Both the position numbers and the translations under genes were made by a program. A model generated the notes under the pieces. It had not been told where the DNA came from. It was given only the letters and a program-made list of their open reading frames with translations, and did not search any database. A stretch of DNA of 64,000 nucleotides from Streptomyces sp. NBC_01262 (GTDB lineage: Bacteria; Actinomycetota; Actinomycetes; Streptomycetales; Streptomycetaceae), in the NCBI RefSeq assembly GCF_036226365.1, contig NZ_CP108462.1, positions 2,584,501 to 2,648,500 on the forward strand, read 5' to 3'. Of the stretch, positions 52,386 through 60,951 are shown piece after piece; position 1 is the first letter of the stretch, and each line of letters starts with the position of its first letter.

Positions 52386-53309
52386 TCAGGCCTGCTCGGC
52401 CTCGTCGGCGGCGGGCGCCTCGGTGGTCTCGGCAGCGGCCTCGGTGACCTCGGCGGCCGGGGCCTCAGCAGCCTCGGCCTCGGCGACGGGGGCCTCGGCG
52501 ACGGCCTCGGCGGCCGCGGGGGCCTCCTCGGCGTCAGCCTTCTTGTCGCCCTCCAGGAGCTCGCGCTCCCAGGCGGCCAGCGGCTCGGCCTCGGTCTTGT
52601 CGGCACCGGTCGCGACACCGGAACGGGCGATGAGGCCCTCGGCGACGGCGTCGGCGATCACGCGGGTGAGCAGCGTGACGGAGCGGATCGCGTCGTCGTT
52701 GCCCGGGATCTTGTAGTCGACCTCGTCGGGGTCGCAGTTGGTGTCGAGGATCGCGACCACCGGGATGCGGAGCTTGCGCGCCTCACCGACGGCGATGTGC
52801 TCCTTCTTGGTGTCCACGATCCAGACGGCGCTGGGCACCTTCTGCATCTCGCGGATACCGCCGAGGGTCTTCTCCAGCTTGTCCTTCTCGCGGGAGAGAA
52901 CCAGGAGCTCCTTCTTGGTGAGGCCGGAGGCGGCCACGTCCTCGAAGTCGATCTCCTCGAGCTCCTTCAGGCGCTGCAGGCGCTTGTAGACGGTCGAGAA
53001 GTTGGTGAGCATGCCGCCCAGCCAGCGCTGGTTGACGTAGGGCATGCCCACGCGCGACGCCTGCTCGGCGATGGCCTCCTGGGCCTGCTTCTTCGTACCG
53101 ACGAACATGATGGAACCGCCGTGGGCGACGGTCTCCTTGACGAACTCGTAGGCGCGGTCGATGTACGACAGCGACTGGAGCAGGTCGATGATGTAGATGC
53201 CGTTGCGCTCCGTGAAGATGAAGCGCTTCATCTTCGGGTTCCAACGGCGGGTCTGGTGACCGAAGTGGACGCCGCTTTCCAGCAGCTCCCGCATCGTGAC
53301 GACGGCCAT
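52386..53309 (-). CDS. rpsB: 30S ribosomal protein S2
   Basis: S2 joins the 30S subunit late and helps recruit S1-like functions. The first about 240 residues match the family: [21 protein letters not shown] (6-26), [12 protein letters not shown] near 68-79, [12 protein letters not shown] near 92-103, and ILDTNCDPD near 176. A C-terminal tail of about 60 residues made mostly of Ala and Glu extends beyond the usual end; such tails are common in actinobacterial S2. The start is ATG 53309. Confidence 0.97.
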   Translation of the reverse strand: MAVVTMRELLESGVHFGHQTRRWNPKMKRFIFTERNGIYIIDLLQSLSYIDRAYEFVKETVAHGGSIMFVGTKKQAQEAIAEQASRVGMPYVNQRWLGGMLTNFSTVYKRLQRLKELEEIDFEDVAASGLTKKELLVLSREKDKLEKTLGGIREMQKVPSAVWIVDTKKEHIAVGEARKLRIPVVAILDTNCDPDEVDYKIPGNDDAIRSVTLLTRVIADAVAEGLIARSGVATGADKTEAEPLAAWERELLEGDKKADAEEAPAAAEAVAEAPVAEAEAAEAPAAEVTEAAAETTEAPAADEAEQA

Positions 53310-53611
53310 GGCCGTACTCCTAGAGATTCTCGGTTCCGCGTCCGCCGGACGGCGGTCGCGCCTGACACCCCGACGCGCCGTGCCACGGAAGGGAATCCTC
53401 CGGGACCGAGGAGCGCGGCCACCGTGCCCGGTGAGGGAGCGGTGGCGGGGCGTGCGAAGTCGACCCGGTGACCCGGATCGCCATGGAAAGTGTAAGGGAC
53501 CGCCGGAGCGCGGGGCGACACACGCGGTCCTCGCGCGGGGGGCGCACGGAGTTATCCACAGGCGCAGAGCAAGATCATCTCTGGCGGCCGGGTTCCGTCA
53601 CCGTTGGAGCC
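53310..53611. other. Divergent regulatory region, rpsB and M23-like gene
   Basis: This 302-bp gap has no gene. It must hold the rpsB promoter and leader on the minus strand. A -10-like TACACT lies at 53489-53494 (minus) but no convincing -35 is at 16-19 bp. A perfect DnaA-type 9-mer TTATCCACA lies at 53552-53560. The region close to rpsB contains several G+C inverted words (CGTCCGCCGGACG near 53341) that could form leader structures for S2 autoregulation. Confidence 0.45.
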
Positions 53612-54205
53612 ATGTCATCACACCTCGCACTGCACGCGCTCACGGCGGTACTTCTGGCCCTTCTCCCGGGCGCCACCAGGGCGGCGGACACGGCGGACGG
53701 CGACGGCGGACGGGCCTGGCCCGTGCCCGCGTCCGCGCCCGGCCTGCGCCGCCCGGTGGTGGAGCGCGGCTTCGACCCGCCGCTGTCCCGTTGGGGTGCC
53801 GGGCACCGCGGCGTTGACCTGCGGGCCGGGCCCGGCACCCCGGTGCGGGCCGCCGCGCCGGGCCGGGTGGCCTTCGCCGGACCGGTCGCGGGGCGCGGGG
53901 TGCTCGTGATCCGCCTGGCCCTCCCCGGCGATCTGCGGATCACCTACGAGCCCGTACGTGCCTCGGTCGCGGTCGGCGAGGAGGTCGCGGCGGGCGACAC
54001 CGTGGGCGTCCTCCAGCCCGGCCCCTCGCATTGCCCCGGCGGCTGCCTCCACTGGGGGCTGCGGCAGGGGCCCGCCTACCTCGACCCGCTTTCCCTGCTG
54101 CCCGCCTCCATGCTCCGGGCCGCGCCCTCGCGACTGCTGCCGGTCCTCGGTGTCCCGCTGCCACCTGCGGGGGAGGCCGGTCCGCCGGGGCCGGTCAGCC
54201 GTTGA
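53612..54205 (+). CDS. Secreted M23-like (LytM fold) protein with altered active site
   Basis: A 197-aa exported protein. The signal peptide (hydrophobic LALHALTAVLLALLPG) is likely cut after TRAA near residue 25. The LytM/M23 domain has GHRGVDL near 64-70 with the zinc His and Asp, then VRAAAPGRVAFAGPV near 76-90. At the HxH site it reads CLHWGL near 144-149, so the catalytic first His is replaced by Cys while the second (a zinc ligand) remains. Murein endopeptidase activity is uncertain. A C-terminal Leu/Pro tail follows. It is divergent from rpsB and its 3' end overlaps the TetR gene by 11 bp. Confidence 0.82.
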   Translation: MSSHLALHALTAVLLALLPGATRAADTADGDGGRAWPVPASAPGLRRPVVERGFDPPLSRWGAGHRGVDLRAGPGTPVRAAAPGRVAFAGPVAGRGVLVIRLALPGDLRITYEPVRASVAVGEEVAAGDTVGVLQPGPSHCPGGCLHWGLRQGPAYLDPLSLLPASMLRAAPSRLLPVLGVPLPPAGEAGPPGPVSR

Positions 54206-54776
54206 CGCCGCGCAGCGCCATGTCCACGGCCGCCTGGATGATGCGGTCGGGGTCCTCGGCCGCCCCGAGCTCGATGCGGCGCACGGCCGCGTCGACGACG
54301 CCCTGCAGAAGCATCGCGCTCAGCCGGGGCTCCGTGTGCCCCAGCGCGCCCAGCGCCTCGACGACCATCGCCACCAGCACACCGTGCGCGGCGCGGATCT
54401 TCTCCCGTGCGCCCGCGTCGAGTTCACCGGAGGAGATCGCCACCACGGCCCGGTGCCGCCGGTCACCGACCAGCGCCAGCTGGCTGCGCACATAGGCCTC
54501 GATCTTGGCCTCGGGATCGGCGACAGCGGCCATCGCCGCCTCGACCTCGGCCGCCCAGACGGGGAAGTCGACCGCGCACAGCTCCTCGACGACGGCCGCG
54601 CGCGAGCGGAAGTACTCATAGACGGAAGACCGCGCCAGCCCGGTGCGCTCGGCGAGCGCCGGAAAGGTCAGCGCCTCCGTACCGCCTTCGGACAGCAGCG
54701 AACGGGCGGCGTCCAGCAGGGCGTCGCGCTGCATCGACCGATGCTCGGCCACCGAGGCCGCTCGAATCTTGGGCAC
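54195..54776 (-). CDS. TetR/AcrR-family transcriptional regulator
   Basis: A 193-aa repressor-type protein. The N-terminal HTH at about residues 15-62 (RDALLDAARSLLSEGG, then FPALAERTGLARSSVYEYF) is followed by an all-helical ligand-binding domain ending in an AVRRIELG-like dimer helix. No partner gene is adjacent in a divergent position, so its target and ligand are unknown. The start is GTG 54776. It lies about 60 bp downstream of whiG in the same direction. Confidence 0.88.
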   Translation of the reverse strand: MPKIRAASVAEHRSMQRDALLDAARSLLSEGGTEALTFPALAERTGLARSSVYEYFRSRAAVVEELCAVDFPVWAAEVEAAMAAVADPEAKIEAYVRSQLALVGDRRHRAVVAISSGELDAGAREKIRAAHGVLVAMVVEALGALGHTEPRLSAMLLQGVVDAAVRRIELGAAEDPDRIIQAAVDMALRGVNG

Positions 54777-54836
54777 GGCACCACTGTACGGAAACCGTGC
54801 GAGCCCGTGTCCGGTCCGGCGGCGGTCAGCGGGCGG

Positions 54837-55673
54837 TCAGCGGCCGACATCGGCCAGTTTGGCGCGCAGCTGCAGCACGGATTTGGTGTGGATCTGGCTG
54901 ACCCGGCTCTCGGTGACCCCCAGCACCTGGCCGATTTCAGCCAGCGTGAGCCCTTCGTAGTAGTACAGCGTCACCACGGTCTTCTCGCGCTCCGGCAGGG
55001 TGTTGATGGCCCGCGCGAGCAGCCGGCGCAGCTCGCGGTCCTCGGCGACCTCGACCGGATTGTCCGCTCCGGTGTCCTCCAGGGTGTCCACGAGGCTGAG
55101 CTGTCCCCCGCTGTCACCGCCGACGTGCAGCAGCTCTTCGAGGGCGACGACATTGGCCAGCGAGAGCTGGCTGAAGACCCCGTGCAGTTCGTCGACGCCG
55201 ATGCCCATCTCGGCGGCGACCTCGGGCTCGCTCGGGGTGCGCCGCAGCGAGGCCTCAAGGGTCGCGTAGGCCCGCTCCACGGCGCGGGCCTTCTGCCGTA
55301 CGGAGCGGGGAATCCAGTCCAGGGCCCGCAGTTCGTCGATCATGGCGCCGCGGATGCGGGTGATCGCGTAGGTCTCGAACTTGATCGACCGCTCGGGCTC
55401 GAACTTCTCGATGGCGTCGATGAGCCCGAAGACACCGGAGGAGACGAAGTCCGCCTGCTCGACATTGGCGGGCAGGCCCACACTGACCCGGCCCGCCACG
55501 TATTTGACCAGCGGCGAGTAGTGCAGGATCAGCTGCTCCCGCAGCCGTGCGTCCCCCGTGGACTTGTACATCCGCCACAGCTCGTCGAGCGAGGTGGGCG
55601 CTGCGGGCCGCGGAGTGCTGCGGGCGGCGACAGCCGCCATCGCGCGGTCGGGCCCGGGGGTGTGCTGGGGCAT
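54837..55673 (-). CDS. whiG: RNA polymerase sigma factor WhiG
   Basis: WhiG is the FliA-like sigma factor that commits aerial hyphae to sporulation in Streptomyces. The 278-aa product has region 2 [13 protein letters not shown] to [20 protein letters not shown] (about 52-108), region 3 (about 120-180) and region 4 [23 protein letters not shown] (about 222-245) with [16 protein letters not shown] (about 249-262). A Pro/Ala N-terminal leader precedes region 1.2. The start is ATG 55673. Activity is normally controlled by the anti-sigma RsiG with c-di-GMP (encoded elsewhere). The gap to dprA upstream is 307 bp. Confidence 0.95.
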   Translation of the reverse strand: MPQHTPGPDRAMAAVAARSTPRPAAPTSLDELWRMYKSTGDARLREQLILHYSPLVKYVAGRVSVGLPANVEQADFVSSGVFGLIDAIEKFEPERSIKFETYAITRIRGAMIDELRALDWIPRSVRQKARAVERAYATLEASLRRTPSEPEVAAEMGIGVDELHGVFSQLSLANVVALEELLHVGGDSGGQLSLVDTLEDTGADNPVEVAEDRELRRLLARAINTLPEREKTVVTLYYYEGLTLAEIGQVLGVTESRVSQIHTKSVLQLRAKLADVGR

Positions 55674-55980
55674 GCGTCGTTCTGAGCCGTTCTGCTGTGA
55701 CGTGGGGGACGGACGTGTCAGGGACGGAAGGGACGGGGAGTCGAGCCTCGTTGAGCGTAGCGTGACGAAGGTGTCGCTGATTGCTACGACTTCGGCACGA
55801 GGCCCCGGCAGAGACGTTCCGGTGTGCGACCCGGGACAAGAGGGTCACGAGGTTTCGTTCTGTGCGGTTCTCGTCACGGAGTCGCAAAATGCCGCGTTCT
55901 GCGGGCACCCCCATAAACTCGTCACCCGACCGGCCCAGGTCAAGAACCGTGCTGTCACCTGATGGTGTGTTCATTGCCGT
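55674..55980. other. Gap between dprA and whiG (whiG promoter region)
   Basis: This 307-bp segment holds no credible gene. It is less G+C-rich than its surroundings near 55860-55930, with AAAATGCCGCG and CATAAACTCG words that could hold a -10 on the minus strand for whiG. A short direct repeat GGGACGGAAGGGACGG lies near 55719-55734. I see no clear stem-loop after dprA, so read-through into whiG cannot be excluded. Confidence 0.4.
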
Positions 55981-57213
55981 TCACCCCTCCCCGACCGTCC
56001 GATCCGCCCGATTGGTACCCGACAACCGCCAGCAATGGCCCTCCCGTTCGACGAATCCGAGGGCCTGCAACTCGTAGAGACTGCCGAGCGTGTCGTCGAC
56101 CGCGGCGCCCGCCGCGTGGGCGATCTGGCCACCGCTGGCGCCCCCTTGGGCCGGCACCGCCTCCAGCACGCGCGCGGCGCGGGGAGGCAGCAGATCCCTG
56201 GCGAGGACCGGGCCGCGCCGCTCGGGCCCGAGGTCGTCGCCGATGCTGCCGACGAGCTCGGCGACGTCACGCGCGTCGGTGACCAGTTCCGCGTCGCCGC
56301 GCAGCAGCTCGTGCACGCCCTGCGACAGGCCCGAGGTGCAGGGGCCGGGGACTCCCATGACCGACCGCCCCATCTCCCGCGCCCGGCGGGCCGTGATCAG
56401 CGAGCCGCTGCGGTACTGGGCCTCGACCACCACCGTGCCCCGGGTCAGCGCGGCGATCACCCGGTTGCGCATGACGAACCGGCTGCGGGTCGGATGCGAG
56501 CCGGGCGGCAACTCGCCGATCAGCAGTCCCTGTTCGCCGATCCGCCCGATCAGTTCCGCGTGCCCCGGCGGATACGGGACATCGACCCCGCAGGCCACGA
56601 CGCCGACAGTCGCGCCGCCCACCGACAGCGCGCCCCGGTGGGCGGCGCCGTCGATCCCGTACGCGGCTCCCGAGACGACGATCCAGCCGGCCTCGGCCAG
56701 ATCGGCCGCGAGCCGGGCGGCCATGTGGGCCCCGTAGTCCGTGCACGCCCGGGCCCCGACCACGGCGACGGAGCGCAGTGCCCACATCCGCAGGGAGGGC
56801 CGCCCGCGCACCCACAGGCCGTAGGGCCGCTGATCGCCCAGGTCGTCCAGCTGCGTGGGCCACTCCGGATCGCCGGGGCAGATGAACCGGCCGCCCAGTG
56901 CGTCCGCCGCCGCGAGGTCGCGCTCGGGGTCCACCCGCTGCCCGCGCAGCCGGTAGCCCGCCATCCGGCGCTCGCTCGCACCGGGCAGCGGCCGCCCCTC
57001 GGTCAGCGCCCGTACGACCTCCCGCGGCCCGTGCTTGCGCAGCCACGCCCCGACGACCTCGTCCCCGGGGCCGGCGATCCGGGTGACGGCGACCCGCGCC
57101 AGACGCTCCTCCTCGCAGAGCGGCCCGGCGGCCCCTTCCGGATCCGCCCCGGGTTCCTCGCCAGGAACCGCACCGGGATCCGCCCCGCACAGGTCGAACA
57201 ACGTGTCCGTCAT
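55981..57213 (-). CDS. dprA: DNA-processing protein DprA
   Basis: DprA loads RecA on incoming single-stranded DNA in competent bacteria; in Streptomyces its physiological role is unclear. The 410-aa product has an acidic N-terminal region, the Rossmann-like DprA fold (about 100-325) with SVAVVGARACTDYG near 152, VVSGAAYGIDGAAHRGAL near 182-199 and RNRVIAALTRGTVVVEA near 257-273, and a C-terminal winged-helix domain. The start ATG 57213 overlaps the comM stop (TGATG). Confidence 0.94.
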   Translation of the reverse strand: MTDTLFDLCGADPGAVPGEEPGADPEGAAGPLCEEERLARVAVTRIAGPGDEVVGAWLRKHGPREVVRALTEGRPLPGASERRMAGYRLRGQRVDPERDLAAADALGGRFICPGDPEWPTQLDDLGDQRPYGLWVRGRPSLRMWALRSVAVVGARACTDYGAHMAARLAADLAEAGWIVVSGAAYGIDGAAHRGALSVGGATVGVVACGVDVPYPPGHAELIGRIGEQGLLIGELPPGSHPTRSRFVMRNRVIAALTRGTVVVEAQYRSGSLITARRAREMGRSVMGVPGPCTSGLSQGVHELLRGDAELVTDARDVAELVGSIGDDLGPERRGPVLARDLLPPRAARVLEAVPAQGGASGGQIAHAAGAAVDDTLGSLYELQALGFVEREGHCWRLSGTNRADRTVGEG

Positions 57214-58820
57214 CAGATGTCCCCCATCGCGATCGCCACGCCCCGCCGCACACCCGTGCGCAGTTCGAGGGCGCGTGCCATGTCGACCCCGTCCGGCCGG
57301 TCGTGGCCTCCGAGGTCCGCGACCGTCCAGGCCACGCGCAGCACCCGGTCCAGGCCGCGGGCGGTGAGCAGGCCCCGCTCCATGTCCTGCTCGGCGGGCC
57401 GCATCGCACCCGGCGCCATCGGCCAGCGCGTCCGGAGCTCGTGCCCGGGCACCTCGCTGTTGGTCCGCCACGGGGTGCCCTCGTACCGGGCCGCGGAACG
57501 GTCCCTGGCCTCCCTCACCCGGGCCGCGACGGTCCTGGTGGATTCCGACTCGCCGAGGTGGCCGAGCAGCTCCGAGCGGCTCACGGCCTCGACATCGACC
57601 CGCAGGTCGACCCGGTCGAGCAGCGGCCCGGACAGCCGCCCCTGATAGCGGCGGATCATGCTCGGGGTGCAGTCGCAGCCGCCCCCGCGGGAGCCGTGTC
57701 TGCCGCAGGGGCAGGGATTGGCCGCCAGGCAGAGCAGGAAGCGGGCCGGGAGCCGCACCACCCCGGCGGAGCGGGCGATGACCACATGGCCGGACTCCAG
57801 CGGCTGGCGCAGGGCCTCCAGGGCCTGCCCGTTGAACTCCGGAGCCTCGTCGAGGAAGAGCACGCCCTTGTGCGCCAGCGAGACGGCGCCCGGTCTGGGC
57901 AGCGCGTTGCCGCCGCCGACCAGGGACTGCATGGTCGCCGAGTGGTGCGGGGCGCAGTAGGGCGGGATGTCGACCATCGGCTTGCCCGGCGGCAGTATCC
58001 CGGCGACCGAGTGGACCGCCGTGACCTCCAGGGACTCCTGCCGGGTCAGCGGCGGCAGCAGCCCGGGCAGGCGCTCGGCGAGCATCGTTTTGCCTGCTCC
58101 TGGCGGGCCTTTCAGATAAAGGTGGTGGCCGCCCGCCGCCGCGACCTCCAGGGCCATCCGGGCGGCCCCCTGCCCGGCGACATCGGCCAGGTCCGGGGCG
58201 GGAGAGTCGGCGAACCCGGTTCCGATGCCGGCCCCGGGCACGACGAGCCCCGCCAGCATCGGGTCGGGACGGCCTTCCTCAGGGTCGTCCGCCTCCTCCG
58301 GGGCCAGTTCGTCGTTGAGCAGCGCGATGAGCTGCCGCAGTGTGCGCACCCCGAGCACGGAGACCCCCGGGACCAGCGATGCCTCGGCCGCGGTGCGGTC
58401 GGGGACGACGACATGGCGGTACCCGGCCTCGGCGGCGGCGAGCACCGCGGGGAGTACGCCACGGACCGGGCGCACCCGGCCGTCCAGGCCCAGCTCGCCG
58501 ATCATCATCAGGTCGGCGATGTCCTTGGGCGCGATGCGCTCGTTGGCCGCGAGCACGGCGCAGGCGACGGCCAGGTCGAAGCCGCTCCCGCCCTTGGGCA
58601 CGGACGCGGGGCTCAGGCCCACCGTGAGCTTCTTCTGCGGCCAGGTCTCGCCGCTGTTGACGATGGCGGCGCGGACCCGGTCCCGGCTCTCGCTGAGGCT
58701 CTTGTCCGGGAGCCCGACCAGTGTGAAGGCCGCGAGCCCCGGTTCGAGGTCGGCCTGGACCTCGACGACGACGCCTTCGACGCCGAGCAGCGTCACGGAA
58801 CACGTACGGGCGAAGCCCAT
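57213..58820 (-). CDS. comM: YifB/ComM-family Mg chelatase-like AAA+ ATPase
   Basis: A 535-aa AAA+ helicase-like protein (ComM promotes branch migration during recombination of transformed DNA). The N-terminal ChlI-like region (about 1-190) has LVGLPDKSLSESRDRVRAAI. The AAA+ core has Walker A LKGPPGAGKTMLAERLPG near 232-249 and Walker B VLFLDEAPEFN near 315. A zinc-ribbon-like NPCPCGRHGS...CDC lies near 365. The C-terminal Mg_chelatase domain (about 425-535) follows. It forms a coupled operon with yraN and dprA (1-nt overlaps on both sides). Confidence 0.93.
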   Translation of the reverse strand: MGFARTCSVTLLGVEGVVVEVQADLEPGLAAFTLVGLPDKSLSESRDRVRAAIVNSGETWPQKKLTVGLSPASVPKGGSGFDLAVACAVLAANERIAPKDIADLMMIGELGLDGRVRPVRGVLPAVLAAAEAGYRHVVVPDRTAAEASLVPGVSVLGVRTLRQLIALLNDELAPEEADDPEEGRPDPMLAGLVVPGAGIGTGFADSPAPDLADVAGQGAARMALEVAAAGGHHLYLKGPPGAGKTMLAERLPGLLPPLTRQESLEVTAVHSVAGILPPGKPMVDIPPYCAPHHSATMQSLVGGGNALPRPGAVSLAHKGVLFLDEAPEFNGQALEALRQPLESGHVVIARSAGVVRLPARFLLCLAANPCPCGRHGSRGGGCDCTPSMIRRYQGRLSGPLLDRVDLRVDVEAVSRSELLGHLGESESTRTVAARVREARDRSAARYEGTPWRTNSEVPGHELRTRWPMAPGAMRPAEQDMERGLLTARGLDRVLRVAWTVADLGGHDRPDGVDMARALELRTGVRRGVAIAMGDI

Positions 58821-59197
58821 CAGGCCACCCCCCGCACATGCTCGACGCGGGCGGCGCCGCGCGCGGGCACCAGCACCCCGACGAGGTCGATCCGCACCCC
58901 GCCCGGGGGCATGCCGCCGTGCTCGGCCACCCAGCGGTCGGACAGCCAGCGCTCGGCGAGCCGCCGCAGCCGCTCGGCCTTGCGCGCGGTGACGGCGGCC
59001 ATCGGATGCTCGTAGTCACCCTGCATGCGGGACTTGACCTCGCAGACGACCACGGCGTCGCCGTCCATCGCGACGATGTCGATCTCACCGTCCCGGCACC
59101 GCCAGTTGCGCTCCAGCACGGTCATACCGGCCCCGTCGGCGAGCCAGCGGGCCGCCAGGTCCTCCCCGTACCGGCCAAGAGCTCCTCGGGCGTTCAT
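58820..59197 (-). CDS. yraN: YraN-family nuclease-fold protein
   Basis: A 125-aa protein of UPF0102, an endonuclease-like fold. The N-terminal part has [18 protein letters not shown] near 4-21. The core [20 protein letters not shown] near 38-57 keeps the D-x(n)-ExK-type catalytic triad. ATG 59197 is used because GGAGGTGG sits 5 nt upstream; GTG 59215 lacks such a site. It is the first gene of the yraN-comM-dprA operon. Confidence 0.92.
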   Translation of the reverse strand: MNARGALGRYGEDLAARWLADGAGMTVLERNWRCRDGEIDIVAMDGDAVVVCEVKSRMQGDYEHPMAAVTARKAERLRRLAERWLSDRWVAEHGGMPPGGVRIDLVGVLVPARGAARVEHVRGVA

Positions 59198-59261
59198 TCG
59201 CACCACCTCCGTCACTCACTGTGACGGAAGCGGCACCCCAAAGATGATCTTGATCGGCCCC

Positions 59262-59270
59262 TGTGGATAA
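59262..59270 (-). other. Perfect DnaA-box-like 9-mer
   Basis: On the minus strand this is TTATCCACA, the classical DnaA consensus. It lies in the 89-bp gap between the DUF2469 gene and yraN, far from oriC. A second copy is at 53552-53560 on the plus strand. Confidence 0.4.
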
Positions 59271-59286
59271 CCCGGTCGCCGACGGC

Positions 59287-59613
59287 TCAGCCGTTGAAGC
59301 CGGACTCGTCCTGCGGAAGATCGAGATCCGACTTGTTGAGCTCCTCGATGTTCACGTCCTTGAACGTGAGTACCCGCACCTGCTTCACGAACCGGGCGGG
59401 CCGGTACATGTCCCAGACCCACGCGTCGGCCATCGACACCTCGAAGAAGACCTCGCCCTGGACCGAGTGCACCTGCATCTCGTAGTCGTTGGTCAGGTAG
59501 AAGCGCCGCTCGGTCTCGATCACGTATTTGAACAGGCCGACGACGTCGCGGTACTCCCGGTAGAGCTTCAGCTCCATCTCGGTCTCGTACTTTTCGAGGT
59601 CCTCGGCGCTCAT
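59287..59613 (-). CDS. DUF2469 family protein
   Basis: A 108-aa acidic protein found almost only in actinobacteria. Conserved segments are MSAEDLEKYETEMELKLYRE (1-20), RRFYLTNDYEMQVHS near 36-50, VFFEVSMADAWVWDMYRPAR near 55-74, and an acidic end KSDLDLPQDESG. The function is unknown. The start is ATG 59613 with GGGGA about 8 nt upstream. It is expressed downstream of the Nudix gene (39-bp gap) and upstream of yraN, probably in one transcript. Confidence 0.9.
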   Translation of the reverse strand: MSAEDLEKYETEMELKLYREYRDVVGLFKYVIETERRFYLTNDYEMQVHSVQGEVFFEVSMADAWVWDMYRPARFVKQVRVLTFKDVNIEELNKSDLDLPQDESGFNG

Positions 59614-59652
59614 GGCATGTTCCCCTTCAGCCGTTCGTCCCCCCATTGTGCG

Positions 59653-60132
59653 TCAGTCACACTCAGTCCCCAGGTGAATCGGGGATTGCGGGGGTCCTTC
59701 GTCGAGCAGCGTGCGCAGCAGCCCGGCGAGCCTGGTCGGATACACCGTCTCACGCGAGCGCAGAAGTTCCTCACAGGTCCACCACCGCAGTCCCGCGACG
59801 CTGCGGCGCTCCAGCTCGGTCTGGCCGCCCGAGTGGACCTCGGTGGCCTCCGTACGCCCCAGGTAGTACCACTCGTCCTGCTCCCACCTGCGGCCGTCGA
59901 AGGCGAAGGCGCAGGTCCGCTCCCACAGCACGGGCCCCAGGAGCACCGATGTGATTCCGGTCTCCTCCTCGACCTCACGGCGTGCCGCCGCCTCCAGGCT
60001 CTCGCCGGCCTCGACGCCACCGCCCGGGGTGAACCACCAGCTCACGGCGGGGTCGGCGGGCTCGAAGCCGTGCAGCAGCAGAATCCGGTCGGACGGATCG
60101 AGCAGCACGACCCGGGCCGCGCGCCGTCGCAT
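59653..60132 (-). CDS. Nudix hydrolase
   Basis: A 159-aa pyrophosphohydrolase. The Nudix box GX5EX7REVEEETGI is complete at about residues 38-60 (GGVEAGES then REVEEETGI), and GGQTELE lies further on. Likely substrates are nucleotide diphosphate derivatives such as oxidised nucleotides, dinucleoside polyphosphates or capped compounds; the sequence does not discriminate. The start is ATG 60132, two bases after the lepB4 stop codon, so it is coupled to that gene. Confidence 0.88.
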   Translation of the reverse strand: MRRRAARVVLLDPSDRILLLHGFEPADPAVSWWFTPGGGVEAGESLEAAARREVEEETGITSVLLGPVLWERTCAFAFDGRRWEQDEWYYLGRTEATEVHSGGQTELERRSVAGLRWWTCEELLRSRETVYPTRLAGLLRTLLDEGPPQSPIHLGTECD

Positions 60133-60134
60133 CG

Positions 60135-60917
60135 CTAGCGTTTCCGCCGCCGGGACAGCCGGGACAGCGTCCCCGCGACCGGCCCGTAGGCCGCGCCGCC
60201 GAAGATCAGCACCACACCTGCCATGATCGCGCTCACCATCCACTTCAGCGGCCCCGGCTGCGAAGCCCCGCCACTCAGTCCCGTGAATGCACCGGTCCGC
60301 TCGATCATGCCCATCCGCCCGGACGGCCATGCAATGGCGTCCACCCGCGCCTGCACCGCGCTGCGCGGCACCGACCCGTTGTCGGCGTCGGTGAGCCGCA
60401 CCCGGGAGTCCTGGGACTCGGCGCGGTTGTCGCCCATCAGGAAGAGGTTGCCCTTGGGCACGGTGGCCTCGAAGCCGACCGGGGACGCGGGCTCGGAGGT
60501 GTCCCTGATGTACGGCTCTTCGATCGCCTTGCCGTTGACCGTCATACGGCCCTGCTTGTCACAGCAGACGATCTTGTCCCCGCCCACCCCGACCACCCGC
60601 TTGACCTCGGGGACATTGCCCCACAGCGAGTCGGTGAAGACCACGATGTCGCCGCGCCGCACCTGCGAGCCGTCGATCCGCTGGGCCAGGATCTTGTCCC
60701 CCACGCCCACCGTCGGCGTCATCGACCCGGTCGGCACCGTGTACGGCCGGTAGATCACCGCGGCCCAGCCGAATCCGCCCACGAACAGCACGAAGCCCAG
60801 CGCGACAGCCAGCCCGGACACCATCTGCCCGGCCCGGCTGCCCGCCGGGCGTCCCGCCTTGCCTGCCGCACCCGCACCAGTGCTCGTACGCGTACGTGTC
60901 GTGCTCTCGCCGCTCAT
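60135..60917 (-). CDS. lepB: Type I signal peptidase (fourth paralogue, SipZ-like)
   Basis: A 260-aa membrane serine protease removing Sec/Tat signal peptides. The nucleophile Ser is in YTVPTGSMTPTV near 60-71, the general-base Lys in EVKRVVGVGGD near 101-111, and box E is NLFLMGDNRAESQDSR near 149-164. One N-terminal transmembrane segment (near 33-53) and a second at the C-terminus (near 215-240) give a two-helix topology. The last C-terminal residues are Arg/Lys-rich. It follows the third paralogue by 34 bp and leads the Nudix/DUF2469/yraN group. Confidence 0.92.
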   Translation of the reverse strand: MSGESTTRTRTSTGAGAAGKAGRPAGSRAGQMVSGLAVALGFVLFVGGFGWAAVIYRPYTVPTGSMTPTVGVGDKILAQRIDGSQVRRGDIVVFTDSLWGNVPEVKRVVGVGGDKIVCCDKQGRMTVNGKAIEEPYIRDTSEPASPVGFEATVPKGNLFLMGDNRAESQDSRVRLTDADNGSVPRSAVQARVDAIAWPSGRMGMIERTGAFTGLSGGASQPGPLKWMVSAIMAGVVLIFGGAAYGPVAGTLSRLSRRRKR

Positions 60918-60951
60918 GGCTCCGCACCCTACCCCGGGGTACGCGGCGAGG

